64,000 bases of DNA from an uncultured Chryseobacterium sp. (GCA_913778505.1 CAJYWD010000005.1:1-64000); one strand, 5' to 3'; numbered from the stretch's first letter, positions 8,826 through 18,006 are shown. Program-made: numbers and translations. Notes: generated by a model not told the origin, from the sequence alone.

Positions 8826-10424
8826 GTGAGAAAAATCTTTACAATTTTGTCGGTCGGCATTTCGCTGACAGCCTTCGCACAGACGGAACTTGTTTTTGTG
8901 TTTTTTAAGGACAAACCCAACAAAGCAACTTTCTATGCCAATCCCCAGACTGAGCTCACCCAGAAATCCCTCAACCGGCGGACGACGCTTGGTATTCCCT
9001 TGACAGATCAGGACGCTCCCATAGAGCCTTCGTACATCCAGAACGTAAGAAATCTGGGCTTCACCGTAACCGATTACTCCAAATGGCTGAATGGTGTTGC
9101 AGTGAATGCCAGTCCAGCACAAATTGCGCTGCTTTCCCAGCAAAGTTACGTGGATCATGTGGAGAGCTTTGTCCGGAACCCTAATGGCGGACTGAGAAAG
9201 GAAAAAATTCGGAAATTCAAAGAATACAGCAGCCGCGATGCATTAACCAATTTTAATTACGGTGGCGGACTTAGTCAGATCAATCAGATCAATGCGCGCG
9301 CACTGCATGTCGCAGGATTTACTGGTGCGGGAATGACGATCGCAGTAATAGACACCGGTTTTCCAAGCGTAGACACCGGTAGCGCCTTCAAAAGATTGCG
9401 TGACAACGGCAAAATAAAAGGTGGCTACAATTTTATTAATAAAAATACGGACATCTACAACCTGAATATGAACCAGCACGGTTCCATCTGCCTTGGAACG
9501 ATTGGCGGATATCTGAACAATCAGTTTGTAGGGACAGCTCCGGATGCAGATTTCTACCTTTATGCTTCGGAAGATGCAGACATAGAAATTCCTGAAGAAC
9601 AGCTATACTGGATAGAAGCGGCAGAAGAAGCAGACCGGAAAGGTGTGGACTTGATTTCCACTTCCCTTGGCTATTACGAGTTTGATGACAGCCGCTATGA
9701 TTATACCTATCAGGATATGAATGGCACTACTTCATTCATTGCAAGAGGTGCGCAGATTGCCACGGAGAAAGGTATTTTCGTGACCTTTGCGGCCGGAAAC
9801 GAGGGCAATGATCCTTGGCATTACATCATTACACCGGCAGATAATGCCAAAGTATTCAGCATTGGTGCCGTAACTTCTCAGAATAACAGTTCATCTTTTT
9901 CGTCTTACGGACCAAATTCTGCAGGTGTCACTAAGCCGGACGCCGCGGCCAGAGGTACGGACACTTACACCGTGTACGACGGTCAGGTTCAGCAGCACAG
10001 CGGCACTTCATTGGCCAATCCTGTTGCCGCTGGCGGAATTACCTGCCTGCTTCAGGCATTGCCTGCGAATATCTCCAGAGATGAAGTCCGGAACAGGTTG
10101 AGACAAAATGCATCGCTTTTCCCTAATCATTCTGACCAGATGGGATTTGGCATTCTGAATCTTTATAAAGTTTACGATACAAGTCTGGCTGTCAGTGATC
10201 TGGAAAGACCAATAGTAAGGATCTATCCCAACCCTGCTAAAGATCAAATTCAAATCAAAACGGATCAACCGATAAAGGAAGTCCAGATTTATGATATGCT
10301 GGGAAGACTTGTGAAAACGGAAACATCCGGAGCAATCAATGTTTCCAAGTTATCAAAAGGTAATTATCTGCTGAAAATCAACACTCAAAACGGAACAGCA
10401 GTTGAGAAACTGATCAAGGAATAA
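8826..10424 (+). CDS. Subtilisin-family (S8) serine protease with T9SS sorting domain
   Basis: A secreted 532-residue protease. A signal peptide (1-18, ending AFAQ) is followed by a propeptide-like region to about 150, then the S8 domain: D176 in AVIDTGF, H218 in NQHGS, oxyanion N325 in AAGNEGND and S395 in SGTSLANP. The last 75 residues form a type A sorting domain (RIYPNPAKD ... VQIYDMLGR ... KGNYLLKI) that directs export through the T9SS. The start is GTG at 8826; no ATG lies before the signal peptide. A weak terminator with nine T follows. Its substrate is unknown, probably environmental protein. Confidence 0.93.
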   Translation: MRKIFTILSVGISLTAFAQTELVFVFFKDKPNKATFYANPQTELTQKSLNRRTTLGIPLTDQDAPIEPSYIQNVRNLGFTVTDYSKWLNGVAVNASPAQIALLSQQSYVDHVESFVRNPNGGLRKEKIRKFKEYSSRDALTNFNYGGGLSQINQINARALHVAGFTGAGMTIAVIDTGFPSVDTGSAFKRLRDNGKIKGGYNFINKNTDIYNLNMNQHGSICLGTIGGYLNNQFVGTAPDADFYLYASEDADIEIPEEQLYWIEAAEEADRKGVDLISTSLGYYEFDDSRYDYTYQDMNGTTSFIARGAQIATEKGIFVTFAAGNEGNDPWHYIITPADNAKVFSIGAVTSQNNSSSFSSYGPNSAGVTKPDAAARGTDTYTVYDGQVQQHSGTSLANPVAAGGITCLLQALPANISRDEVRNRLRQNASLFPNHSDQMGFGILNLYKVYDTSLAVSDLERPIVRIYPNPAKDQIQIKTDQPIKEVQIYDMLGRLVKTETSGAINVSKLSKGNYLLKINTQNGTAVEKLIKE

Positions 10425-10432
10425 AATTAATG

Positions 10433-10458
10433 CTAAGGTGATCTTAGAGTTTTTTTTT
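10433..10458 (+). terminator. Terminator of the S8 protease gene
   Basis: Short stem CTAAG / CTTAG with a five-base loop, followed by AG and a run of nine T. Confidence 0.6.
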
Positions 10459-10505
10459 GACACGTTCTAAAACCAGATCTTGCTTTCAAACGCTTCTGCC
10501 AAATC

Positions 10506-10536
10506 TTGTAGTTTGTCAATTTAATGAGTAAATTTG
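10506..10536 (+). promoter_or_regulatory. Promoter of lipB
   Basis: TTG (10506-10508), 20-base spacer, TAAATTTG (10529-10536): full match to the Bacteroidota consensus. It leaves about 15 bases of UTR before the GTG start at 10556. Confidence 0.75.
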
Positions 10537-10555
10537 TATCATTAATTCAAATGAA

Positions 10556-11266
10556 GTGAATTTCATCATCAACAAAAAAGTTCAGTTTCAGGAACTTGGA
10601 ACAAAAGATTATCAGCCAGCCTGGGATTATCAGGAGGAACTGCTGAAAAAAAATCTGGATATCAAAATTCATAACCGCGAAAATCCGGAGGATCAAAAAT
10701 CAACTGATAATTATTTGCTGTTCGTGGAGCATCCGCACGTTTACACCTTAGGAAAAAGCGGACACGAAGAAAATCTCCTGGCCAACGAAGCCAAACTGAA
10801 GGAAATTGATGCAACGTATGTCAAAGTCAATCGCGGCGGCGATATTACTTATCACGGCTACGGACAGCTCGTGGGCTATCCGATTTTGGATCTGGAAAAT
10901 TTCTATACCGATATCCACCGCTACATGCGCGACCTGGAAGAAGTTATCATAAGAACGATTGCTGAATACGGATTGCAGGGAGAACGTTCCGGCGGTGAAA
11001 CCGGTGTATGGCTGGACGTAGGGAAACCTTATGCCCGTAAGATCTGTGCAATGGGCGTCAAGGCATCGCGCTGGGTGACCATCCACGGATTTGCATTAAA
11101 CGTGAACACCAACATGCGCTATTTCGAGTACATTATCCCTTGTGGCATTACCGATAAGCAAGTGACTTCAATGAAGCGCGAACTGGAACGAGAGGTCGAT
11201 ATGGAGGAAGTAAAAGATAAAATCAAAAAACATTTTGCTGCAGTATTCGGTTGCGAATTGATTTAA
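10556..11266 (+). CDS. lipB: Lipoyl(octanoyl) transferase
   Basis: LipB moves octanoyl from acyl carrier protein to lipoyl domains, the first step of protein lipoylation. The 236 residues carry RGGDITYHGYGQLVGYP (about 93-109), the lysine K162 in ARKICAMG and the cysteine C196 in IPCGI, which form the Lys-Cys catalytic dyad of the family. SRWVTIHGFALNVN is also typical. The start is GTG 10556; an ATG five bases earlier is out of frame. A promoter of consensus quality lies just upstream. The gene is converging with the dGTPase gene. Confidence 0.95.
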   Translation: MNFIINKKVQFQELGTKDYQPAWDYQEELLKKNLDIKIHNRENPEDQKSTDNYLLFVEHPHVYTLGKSGHEENLLANEAKLKEIDATYVKVNRGGDITYHGYGQLVGYPILDLENFYTDIHRYMRDLEEVIIRTIAEYGLQGERSGGETGVWLDVGKPYARKICAMGVKASRWVTIHGFALNVNTNMRYFEYIIPCGITDKQVTSMKRELEREVDMEEVKDKIKKHFAAVFGCELI

Positions 11267-11280
11267 TGAATGCTCTTATA

Positions 11281-11313
11281 CTTTTAACCTTTTACCTTTT
11301 ACCTTTTACCTTT
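11281..11313. repeat. Short tandem repeat, CCTTTTA unit
   Basis: About four copies of a seven-base unit (CCTTTTA) fill the gap between the convergent lipB and dGTPase genes, where no hairpin terminator is present. Confidence 0.8.
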
Positions 11314-11320
11314 ATAATCA

Positions 11321-12676
11321 TTACATGGTCATCCCAATATCAATACCCTTGATTTTACGGTAGAGATCTGTGGCAAAATTATCCGTCATTCCGGAGACAA
11401 AATCAATGACACCAAGGACTTTCTGATAATCCGATCCGTCATCATACATAAACTGTTTTGGAAGAAGTTTCAACGCTTTTTTGTCGTAGGATTTTCTTTC
11501 GTCAGCAGATTTCAGAATCGATGGGATAAAATGATCCAGCAGTTCGTACATCACGTTGTAGCCTGCATTTTCTATTTCCACCACGGCTTTATGATTGTAA
11601 ATTTTTTCAATCGAAAAACTTTCTATGTCCTGAAGCGTTTTGTGCTCAGACTTATAAATATCGAGTAACCCTTTATCCAGCTCGCCATTCAGAATTTTGT
11701 CAAAATTGCTTTTGTACAGGGCAATGGATTTATTGATGAGCGCATTGATCACCTTGGCTCTCAGGTAGGAAATCTGTTCGTTTTCGTTGCTGATGGAATT
11801 CAGCTTCTGATCAATTCTGTTAATATCCTCTGTCTCCGACTTCACCAGTTCGAAAAAAAGATTTTTACAATCTGCAGTGGAGACAATGCCGAGCCGGTGC
11901 GCATCTTCCATATCGATAATGTTATAACAGATGTCATCTGCCGCTTCTACCAGCCAGACAAACGGATGCCGCTTGAAGATATACGGCTCATCATTTTCCT
12001 GTATCATGGACGTTTCACGGGCGATTTCCAGAAAGATATCTTTTTCATTCTGAAAGAATCCGAACTTTTTCCGATGGATGATGCCTTTGGTCTTGGCAAT
12101 CGCTTCGCAGGGATATTTTGCAATACTTGCCAATGTCGCAAAGGTCAGCTGAACACCGCCGGAATCTTTGCCTTGCTGTTGCTGCGCCAGAACTCTGATC
12201 GCATTAGCATTACCTTCAAAATTGACCAGATCTGCCCATTCTTTGTCATGGAATTTCGATTTCAGATCACCTTCATTTCTGTCAAAATAACTGGCAATGG
12301 CATCTTCACCGGAATGTCCGAAAGCCGGATTTCCAACATCATGACAGAGACAGGCTGCTGCAATCACATTGCCCAGATTATGCAGGTAAAAACTTTTGGA
12401 ATCCTCCGAGAGATCGCCCTCATACTGATCAAAGATAAACTCACCAATGACACTTCCCAAACTCCTGCCAACAGAAGATACTTCTAAAGAATGTGTTAGC
12501 CGGTTATGCACAAAGACACTTCCGGGAAGCGGAAAAACCTGTGTTTTATTCTGTAGTCTCCGGAATGCTGATGAGAAAATAATGCGGTCAAAGTCCCGCT
12601 GAAAGTCTGTTCTGGAAGCCTTCGTATGCGGATTATTCCCTGTACGCCGATTGGTAAAAATTGAGTTGAGATCCAT
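11321..12676 (-). CDS. dgt: Deoxyguanosinetriphosphate triphosphohydrolase (dGTPase), HD superfamily
   Basis: A 451-residue HD-domain enzyme that releases triphosphate from dGTP (family members may act on other dNTPs), influencing nucleotide pools. The metal site is visible: H62 in RLTHSLEVS, H112-D113 in CLCHDVGNPAFGHSGE, and a later aspartate in EAADDICYNIIDMEDA. RRLQNKTQVFP near 40 is a conserved dGTPase segment. The start is ATG 12676. A -7 box lies eight bases upstream, giving a very short leader. There is no clear terminator downstream, only the CCTTTTA repeat. Confidence 0.92.
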   Translation of the reverse strand: MDLNSIFTNRRTGNNPHTKASRTDFQRDFDRIIFSSAFRRLQNKTQVFPLPGSVFVHNRLTHSLEVSSVGRSLGSVIGEFIFDQYEGDLSEDSKSFYLHNLGNVIAAACLCHDVGNPAFGHSGEDAIASYFDRNEGDLKSKFHDKEWADLVNFEGNANAIRVLAQQQQGKDSGGVQLTFATLASIAKYPCEAIAKTKGIIHRKKFGFFQNEKDIFLEIARETSMIQENDEPYIFKRHPFVWLVEAADDICYNIIDMEDAHRLGIVSTADCKNLFFELVKSETEDINRIDQKLNSISNENEQISYLRAKVINALINKSIALYKSNFDKILNGELDKGLLDIYKSEHKTLQDIESFSIEKIYNHKAVVEIENAGYNVMYELLDHFIPSILKSADERKSYDKKALKLLPKQFMYDDGSDYQKVLGVIDFVSGMTDNFATDLYRKIKGIDIGMTM

Positions 12677-12684
12677 AGCGGTTT

Positions 12685-12692
12685 CAAAAATA
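12685..12692 (-). promoter_or_regulatory. -7 box (TATTTTTG) of the dGTPase gene
   Basis: Exact TAnnTTTG match on the minus strand, ending eight bases before the ATG at 12676; the predicted leader is only about four bases. Confidence 0.5.
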
Positions 12693-12747
12693 AGGGATAT
12701 TTATTTTTTAGCGGAATAATATTTGATTTTTCGAGAAAAAATTCAAA

Positions 12748-13485
12748 ATGCCCGAAGGTCCTGTAATAGTCCTGATGAAGGATGCGCTCGATAAATTTGT
12801 TGGTCAAAAGGTGATTTCTACCACCGGAACGGTTCAGTATGATCACAGCCTGATTGTCCATCACAAACTGAAAGAAATCAAATTATACGGCAAGCAGACT
12901 TTCCTGATTTTTGATCAGGCAGCCATTCGCATTCACCTCCTGATGTTTGGCTCATACGAGATGGATGAACAAACGAAGCCGGAGAAAAATCTGAGAATCG
13001 GATTAACTTTCAAAAATGGAAAAGCCTTGTTCTACACATGTTCCGTAAAGATTCTGCCACTCGAAAAGCTGGATGAAATAGACTGGTCTGCGGATGTAAT
13101 GAGTGAAGACTGGAATTCCAAGAATGCTAAAAACAAGCTTAAACAGAACCCGGAAATGCTGATCTGCGATGCGCTGATGGATCAGGATATTTTTGCAGGC
13201 GTGGGTAACATTATTAAAAATGAAGCGCTCTTCCTTGCGGGCGTACAGCCGGAAAGTAAAGTCGGTAAAATTCCTGCGAAACAAATGAATGCGATCATTA
13301 AGGAAGCCCGAGATTATAGTTTTGATTTTCTGAAATGGAAGATGAAGGATGAGCTGAGCCGCCACTGGCGGGCGTACCAGCAGAAGACATGTCCCAAATG
13401 CGGCGAGAAACTCATGAAAAAAAGCACGGGCAAGACCAAGCGTACAAGTTTCTACTGCCCAAAAGACCAAAAATTATACGGATAA
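12748..13485 (+). CDS. Fpg/Nei-family DNA glycosylase with an altered zinc finger
   Basis: Base-excision repair glycosylase/AP lyase, 245 residues. It starts MPEGP as the family does (Pro and Glu at mature positions 1 and 2 are catalytic), has a lysine near the beta turn (KLYGKQTFLIF) and the helix-two-turn-helix DQDIFAGVGNIIKNEAL (about 148-164). The C-terminal finger has C215-P-K-C218 and C237, but the fourth ligand is aspartate (C237-P-K-D240) where CPxC is usual. It may still bind zinc. The family split (Fpg, Nei or Nei-like) cannot be settled by eye. It is divergent from the dGTPase gene. Confidence 0.88.
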   Translation: MPEGPVIVLMKDALDKFVGQKVISTTGTVQYDHSLIVHHKLKEIKLYGKQTFLIFDQAAIRIHLLMFGSYEMDEQTKPEKNLRIGLTFKNGKALFYTCSVKILPLEKLDEIDWSADVMSEDWNSKNAKNKLKQNPEMLICDALMDQDIFAGVGNIIKNEALFLAGVQPESKVGKIPAKQMNAIIKEARDYSFDFLKWKMKDELSRHWRAYQQKTCPKCGEKLMKKSTGKTKRTSFYCPKDQKLYG

Positions 13486-13539
13486 GCAGCATATCTTCTG
13501 AAAACTTCTAAGCAATTCCAGCAAATTACGCTTCGGGAT

Positions 13540-13569
13540 TTGATTTCACCTTTTTATTCCCTATCATTG
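13540..13569 (+). promoter_or_regulatory. Possible promoter of the T9SS lectin-like gene
   Basis: TTG (13540-13542), 19 bases, TATCATTG (13562-13569), one mismatch to TAnnTTTG; ATG follows at 13586. Confidence 0.4.
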
Positions 13570-13585
13570 GCAAAAATTTTACTTT

Positions 13586-14503
13586 ATGAAGAATAAATAC
13601 TTTTTGATTCTATCCTTGTTTTCGTCATTTGCATTGGCGCAACAGACTATTTCCTTCGAAGCTTCTGAAGGATACACTGTGGGAAATATCAATGGACAGA
13701 ACGGTTGGGAAGTAACTCTAAACAATGATGAAGAGCCTATTAATAATCAGGTGATCACTACGGAAAGAGCTTCCGAAGGTGCACAGTCTATCAAGATTGC
13801 AGTAGACCTGGAGGAAAACTTTTTATTCTTCCCCATTTTTGGTGCTGCCAAGCTCTTTGACAAATCATACGACTATAAAAATACAACAGTAGAAATGGAT
13901 GTATGGATCACTCAGAAAGATGCTTCTAATTTTGACTTTGGAACGTTTGGCGTGGTCGAAACTGATGAATATATGCCAGTTGCAATATTTGCATTCAATT
14001 CTATGGGCATTCTTCAGGTGGTGACGAACGAAGATTACAATTATGAGACTACTGGTTTTACCTGGGAACCTAACAGATGGTATAAGCTCAAGTCGGTTAC
14101 TACTGCTAGCGATATCAAATTTTACGTAGATAATGCTTTAATTTATACAATTCCGAACTTTTCCCAAACTAACATAACAGGTATCAATCTGCTTCATAAC
14201 AATTTCAATGGTGCTGCATACATCGACAATATTAAAATAAATGACCAACTGCTGGCGGTGAATGATATCCGGAAAACCAACATCAAACTTTATCCAAATC
14301 CGGTGAAAGATATCCTGAAGATCAATGTACCAGCCAATGAGAAACTGACAGAGATCAATATCTATAACGCTGCCGGACAGAAAATGAAAACTGCACCCGG
14401 ACTGTCGGAAATCAATGTGGAAAGTATTGCGAAAGGCGTTTACATGATAGACGTGAAAACGGACCGCAATAAGACTTACCAGTCCAAGTTTATCAAACAA
14501 TAA
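13586..14503 (+). CDS. Secreted lectin-like protein with T9SS sorting domain
   Basis: Signal peptide 1-19 (ending LALAQ), then a roughly 200-residue beta-sandwich region with a laminin G / concanavalin-like pattern (TTVEMDVWIT, WYKLKSV, KFYVDNALIY, AAYIDNIKIN), then a type A sorting domain over the last 75 residues (LYPNPVKDILKIN ... INIYNAAGQK ... KGVYMIDV). Such proteins are cell-surface or released adhesins or carbohydrate binders; no enzyme residues are visible. It stands alone between a possible promoter and a strong terminator. Confidence 0.87.
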   Translation: MKNKYFLILSLFSSFALAQQTISFEASEGYTVGNINGQNGWEVTLNNDEEPINNQVITTERASEGAQSIKIAVDLEENFLFFPIFGAAKLFDKSYDYKNTTVEMDVWITQKDASNFDFGTFGVVETDEYMPVAIFAFNSMGILQVVTNEDYNYETTGFTWEPNRWYKLKSVTTASDIKFYVDNALIYTIPNFSQTNITGINLLHNNFNGAAYIDNIKINDQLLAVNDIRKTNIKLYPNPVKDILKINVPANEKLTEINIYNAAGQKMKTAPGLSEINVESIAKGVYMIDVKTDRNKTYQSKFIKQ

Positions 14504-14509
14504 TCCTCT

Positions 14510-14537
14510 CTCCCGCCAATCCGGCGGGATTTTTATT
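14510..14537 (+). terminator. Terminator of the T9SS lectin-like gene
   Basis: CCCGCC, five-base loop, GGCGGG, then ATTTTTATT. Confidence 0.85.
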
Positions 14538-14610
14538 GCGCAGAACAGTTGGGAATATTTCTTAAAGTTCGGAATTAAGTTTAATTTTATATCATCTTAA
14601 AAGAAATACA

Positions 14611-15273
14611 ATGAACTTTATAGAAAAAGAAACGCTCAACTTTCTGTCTTCCCTTGCCATCAACAATAACCGAGATTGGTTCAATGAAAATAAATCACTT
14701 TATCTGAAAGCCAAAGAAAATGTAGAAAACGTGGTGAATGAAGTGATCTGCGGCATTGCGCAATTCGACAAAAGCGTTGAGAGGCTGGAAGCGAAAAACT
14801 GCATGTTCCGAATCTACAAGGACACCCGTTTTTCTAAAGACAAAACACCTTACAAAACCAACATCGGCGCATCCCTGGTGGAGAAAGGTCCGAAAACGCT
14901 CAACCATGCGGGCTACTACATCCAAATCCAGCCGGGAGCATCCTTCCTGGCAGGCGGCGTATACATGACAGAACCTAAGAACCTGAAAGCCATCCGCACC
15001 GCCATCAGTCAGAACAGCGCCGAATTTCTGAAAATCCTTAACAAAAAAACCTTCAAAGACCACCTGGAACTGCGCGGCGACCTTCTGGTGAAGGTTCCGC
15101 AAGGCTTTGATAAAAACGATCGCATGGCAGATTACCTTAAGTTCAAACAGTTCACAGTCTTCCATACGCTTTCTGATGCCGAGATTCTGGATGGTGGTTT
15201 CGTGCCGCATTGCATCAACATCTGTAAGGAAATCCATCCGTTTAATCAGTTCCTGAATGCGGCGATTTCCTAG
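14611..15273 (+). CDS. DUF2461 family protein
   Basis: A 220-residue soluble protein matching the DUF2461 / TIGR02453 family over its full length: LSSLAINNNRDWFNENK at the N-terminus, MFRIYKDTRFSKDKTPYKTN near 70-90 and GGVYMTEPKNLKAIR near 117. The biochemical role of the family is not known to me. The gene is monocistronic as far as the sequence shows; the coding is GC-richer than the flanking intergenic DNA. Confidence 0.88.
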   Translation: MNFIEKETLNFLSSLAINNNRDWFNENKSLYLKAKENVENVVNEVICGIAQFDKSVERLEAKNCMFRIYKDTRFSKDKTPYKTNIGASLVEKGPKTLNHAGYYIQIQPGASFLAGGVYMTEPKNLKAIRTAISQNSAEFLKILNKKTFKDHLELRGDLLVKVPQGFDKNDRMADYLKFKQFTVFHTLSDAEILDGGFVPHCINICKEIHPFNQFLNAAIS

Positions 15274-15364
15274 ATGATACCGTCGGCCAACCTGGTATTT
15301 TGAAATTATATTTAACGCAAAATATTTTTTATAATAATCTTCTGTTCAGCTCAACCATCATCTT

Positions 15365-16144
15365 ATGAATCAATTGATAAAAATCTGGATTGCCACCGTA
15401 TGCCTCATATTTTTTTCGGGTAATGGCTACGCACAGAAATCCGGCAATAATTATTTTACACAGATCAAGAATCAAAATCTGGCAAATATATTTCTGGTAA
15501 AAAACATCAAGGTAGAGAATGATAAAAATGTTTTCGAAAGCCAGGCGCGACCGGAATTATTAGGATTTATCGGTAATGATCATCAGAGGTTTTATATCCA
15601 CTTTACAAGTATGCTGAAGAATCCTCAAAATCCTTATCAATACACGGTACAGGGCAAGACCAAAGTTCGGGAAACGGTCCGTCCTTTTAAGGGGACCATT
15701 ACGGTCAGATCTGCCAATATCAGGAAGGCTCAGGATATGTATCCCGGTTATCAGTCCGGCTATGCCACCTGCGACGTCACATTGTATGAAGATCATCAGC
15801 TGAGTGCTACCGGGAGCATAACGGGACAACTGACTATCACTTATATGATCAGCCCAAAGAAACAGTTTCTTTATAATACACTAAACTACCAGTCAGACAA
15901 TTTCAGTAATAATCAATTCCGAGGACAATGGACCAGCTATAAGACCAAAACTTCAAAAATTTGCAACTTCGGTGATTTTCGCATCCCGGACAGCGGTGAT
16001 CTGGACATTGGAGCCGGAGAATTTTCTCCAGATCCCAAATATTTCCACAAAGGCTGGAAATATTACATCTTATCCAGATATGGCGAGACGGAAATTGACA
16101 GCGATCTGGGCAAGAAGGAAGAGCGCAGGGAATGGTGGAAGTAA
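15365..16144 (+). CDS. Secreted protein of unknown function (259 aa)
   Basis: A signal peptide (1-23, ending GYAQ) leads a hydrophilic protein with no recognised domain, no lipobox and no T9SS domain, so it is probably periplasmic. It contains several Lys/Tyr-rich beta-like stretches and ends in a charged tail. No neighbour suggests a function. Confidence 0.75.
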   Translation: MNQLIKIWIATVCLIFFSGNGYAQKSGNNYFTQIKNQNLANIFLVKNIKVENDKNVFESQARPELLGFIGNDHQRFYIHFTSMLKNPQNPYQYTVQGKTKVRETVRPFKGTITVRSANIRKAQDMYPGYQSGYATCDVTLYEDHQLSATGSITGQLTITYMISPKKQFLYNTLNYQSDNFSNNQFRGQWTSYKTKTSKICNFGDFRIPDSGDLDIGAGEFSPDPKYFHKGWKYYILSRYGETEIDSDLGKKEERREWWK

Positions 16145-16161
16145 ATTAATACGAAACACAA

Positions 16162-16290
16162 AAATCTCCCGCAAACTGTGGGCAACAAAACGACTTTTAC
16201 TTTTCGAAGGAGCTCCTTCGGAAGTCTACTGCAAAACGTGGGAAATCAAACGAAACCTCCGGAAGTCTCCCTCAACTTGCAAGAATCTGA
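16162..16290. repeat. Degenerate repeat block with a 16-base palindrome
   Basis: Three imperfect copies of a unit beginning TCTCCCGCAAACTGTGGG / TCTACTGCAAAACGTGGG / TCTCCCTCAACTTGCAAG start near 16165, 16225 and 16266. Between the first two lies a perfect palindrome, CGAAGGAGCTCCTTCG (16205-16220). This looks like decayed dispersed repeat material upstream of the dehydrogenase gene. Confidence 0.55.
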
Positions 16291-16367
16291 CATTATCATC
16301 AAGAATTTGTTCACAAAAATTTTTTGCCAATTCAGGAAAAGCTTTATTTTTAGGCAAAACAAAAATA

Positions 16368-17549
16368 ATGTCATATTACCCGTTGACCAGCATACCAGAT
16401 TATTACGGCATAGATGCCCTACTGACCGAAGAACACAAGCTTATCCGCAATTCCGTAAGGAGCTGGGTAGAGAGTTTTGTAATGCCGCAGATTGATGAAG
16501 CCGCGCAAAATCACACCGATATTCCCGGACTGATGAAAGAATTGGGAAATATCGGAGCCCTGGGACCTTACATTCCCGAAGCATACGGCGGTCCCGGACT
16601 GGATCAGATTTCCTACGGTCTCATCATGCAGGAGCTGGAAAGGGGCGACTCGGCGGTACGTTCCGCTGCCTCTGTGCAGTCTTCGCTGGTGATGTTTCCC
16701 ATTTTAGAATATGGCTCCGAGGAGCAGAAGCAGAAATACCTGCCGAAGCTGGCTGCCGGTGATATGATCGGCTGTTTCGGTCTCACCGAGCCAAATCACG
16801 GCTCCGACCCTTCTTCCATGGAATCGAGATATACCGATCAGGGTGACCATTACCTCCTGAACGGTGCGAAGATGTGGATTACCAATGCACCAGTGGCCGA
16901 TATTGCGGTTGTCTGGGCCAAAGGTGAGGACGGGAAAGTCCGTGGGATGATCCTGGAACGTGGTATGGAAGGCTTTACAACACCAACTACGCACAACAAA
17001 TGGAGCCTCAGAGCTTCCAAAACCGGAGAATTGGTTTTCAATAATGTAAAAGTGCCGAAAGAAAATCTGCTACCTGATGTAGAAGGTCTTAAGGGTCCTT
17101 TGTCTTGTCTCAACTCGGCGAGATACGGAATTTCCTGGGGTGTTATCGGCGCCGCAATTGATTGCTACTGTACCGCATTGCAGTATGCCAGGGAAAGGAA
17201 ACAATTCGGCAAACCAATAGCTTCTTTCCAGCTGCAGCAGAAGAAACTGGCAGAATTCCTTACCGAGATCACCAAAGCGCAGTTGCTTTGTCTTCAGCTG
17301 GGGAATCTTAAAAATGCACACAAAGCATCGCCGGCACAGATCTCTATGGCAAAGCGCAATAATGTGAAAATGGCGATCGACATTGCAAGAGAATCCCGTC
17401 AGATGCTTGGCGGAATGGGTATCATGGGTGAGTTTCCGATGATGCGTCACGCGGCCAACCTGGAATCCGTGATTACGTACGAAGGGACGCACGACATTCA
17501 CCTGTTGATCACAGGTATGGACATCACCGGGATCAATGCATTTGGATAG
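16368..17549 (+). CDS. Acyl-CoA dehydrogenase, glutaryl-CoA dehydrogenase type
   Basis: A 393-residue FAD flavoenzyme that oxidises an acyl-CoA at the alpha-beta bond. Family motifs: CFGLTEPNHGSDPSS (about 136-150), KMWITNAP (about 168) and the C-terminal catalytic base E372 in TYEGTHDIH. The C-terminal stretch YEGTHDIHLLITGMDITGI is strongly like glutaryl-CoA dehydrogenase, which oxidises and decarboxylates glutaryl-CoA from lysine and tryptophan breakdown; substrate is inferred from that resemblance. ATG 16368 is chosen because a longer reading frame (to 15972) overlaps the preceding gene in another frame and adds no family sequence. A box with one mismatch (TATTTTTA, 16345-16352) precedes it. 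Confidence 0.9.
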   Translation: MSYYPLTSIPDYYGIDALLTEEHKLIRNSVRSWVESFVMPQIDEAAQNHTDIPGLMKELGNIGALGPYIPEAYGGPGLDQISYGLIMQELERGDSAVRSAASVQSSLVMFPILEYGSEEQKQKYLPKLAAGDMIGCFGLTEPNHGSDPSSMESRYTDQGDHYLLNGAKMWITNAPVADIAVVWAKGEDGKVRGMILERGMEGFTTPTTHNKWSLRASKTGELVFNNVKVPKENLLPDVEGLKGPLSCLNSARYGISWGVIGAAIDCYCTALQYARERKQFGKPIASFQLQQKKLAEFLTEITKAQLLCLQLGNLKNAHKASPAQISMAKRNNVKMAIDIARESRQMLGGMGIMGEFPMMRHAANLESVITYEGTHDIHLLITGMDITGINAFG

Positions 17550-17576
17550 GACTAAATCATCCCTCTATATTTCTAT

Positions 17577-17607
17577 AAAACCTGCGGATCAATCCGCAGG
17601 TTTTTTT
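17577..17607 (+). terminator. Terminator of the acyl-CoA dehydrogenase gene
   Basis: AAAACCTGCGGA, loop TCAA, TCCGCAGGTTTT followed by further T: a perfect stem. Confidence 0.92.
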
Positions 17608-17642
17608 GTTCATAAAGCATTTTGTGTCATCAAGAGTAATTA

Positions 17643-17716
17643 AAAGGTCGCTCCTACGGAGCTTTTTGAGATCAGATCAAATTGTTCTATTAGCAGTTTG
17701 CTACTGACGGAGCAAA
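17643..17716. repeat. REP-like element, GCTCC-TAC-GGAGC, with degenerate second copy
   Basis: GCTCC TAC GGAGC at 17650-17662, flanked by an A run before and T run after; a decayed partner with TTTGCT ... AGCAAA arms lies at 17697-17716. The core reads the same as the elements at 32591-32660 on the opposite strand. Confidence 0.7.
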
Positions 17717-17907
17717 ATGGATTCGCTGTTATTTTCTCTTAATTAATTATACCTGCCACAGCAAAAATTAATCCCTTCGTATTTATTGTTAATTGATATA
17801 TATTGGGATAAAACGAATTCATCGCACAACAAATCCGAAACAAACTGGTAAAACTTAACTTAACGTGAGTTCGATATAATCAATTTATTGTATTTTATAA
17901 ATTGCGT

Positions 17908-17921
17908 CGGGCTTCAGCCCG
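17908..17921. repeat. CGGGC-TTCA-GCCCG hairpin repeat
   Basis: Five-base GC arms with a four-base loop inside imperfectly symmetric AT flanks (about 17895-17935). Confidence 0.65.
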
Positions 17922-17944
17922 ATGTATAAATTTAGAGATTAAAG

Positions 17945-17987
17945 TAGGCTTTAGCCAAAATTTAAGCTAGGTTTTGGCTAAAGCCTA
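17945..17987. repeat. 16-base perfect inverted repeat (TAGGCTTTAGCCAAAA)
   Basis: TAGGCTTTAGCCAAAA at 17945-17960 is repeated inverted at 17972-17987 with an 11-base loop. Neither end has the T run expected of a terminator for a known gene. Confidence 0.75.
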
Positions 17988-18006
17988 ACATTCTCTTTTA
18001 CTGTAA

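Noticed and set aside
11281..11313. CCTTTTA repeat as a CRISPR array
   Set aside because: Units are seven bases with no spacers; it is a simple tandem tract.
15972..16367. N-terminal extension of the acyl-CoA dehydrogenase reading frame
   Set aside because: It overlaps the preceding secreted-protein gene in another frame and carries no family sequence; the conserved start is at 16368.
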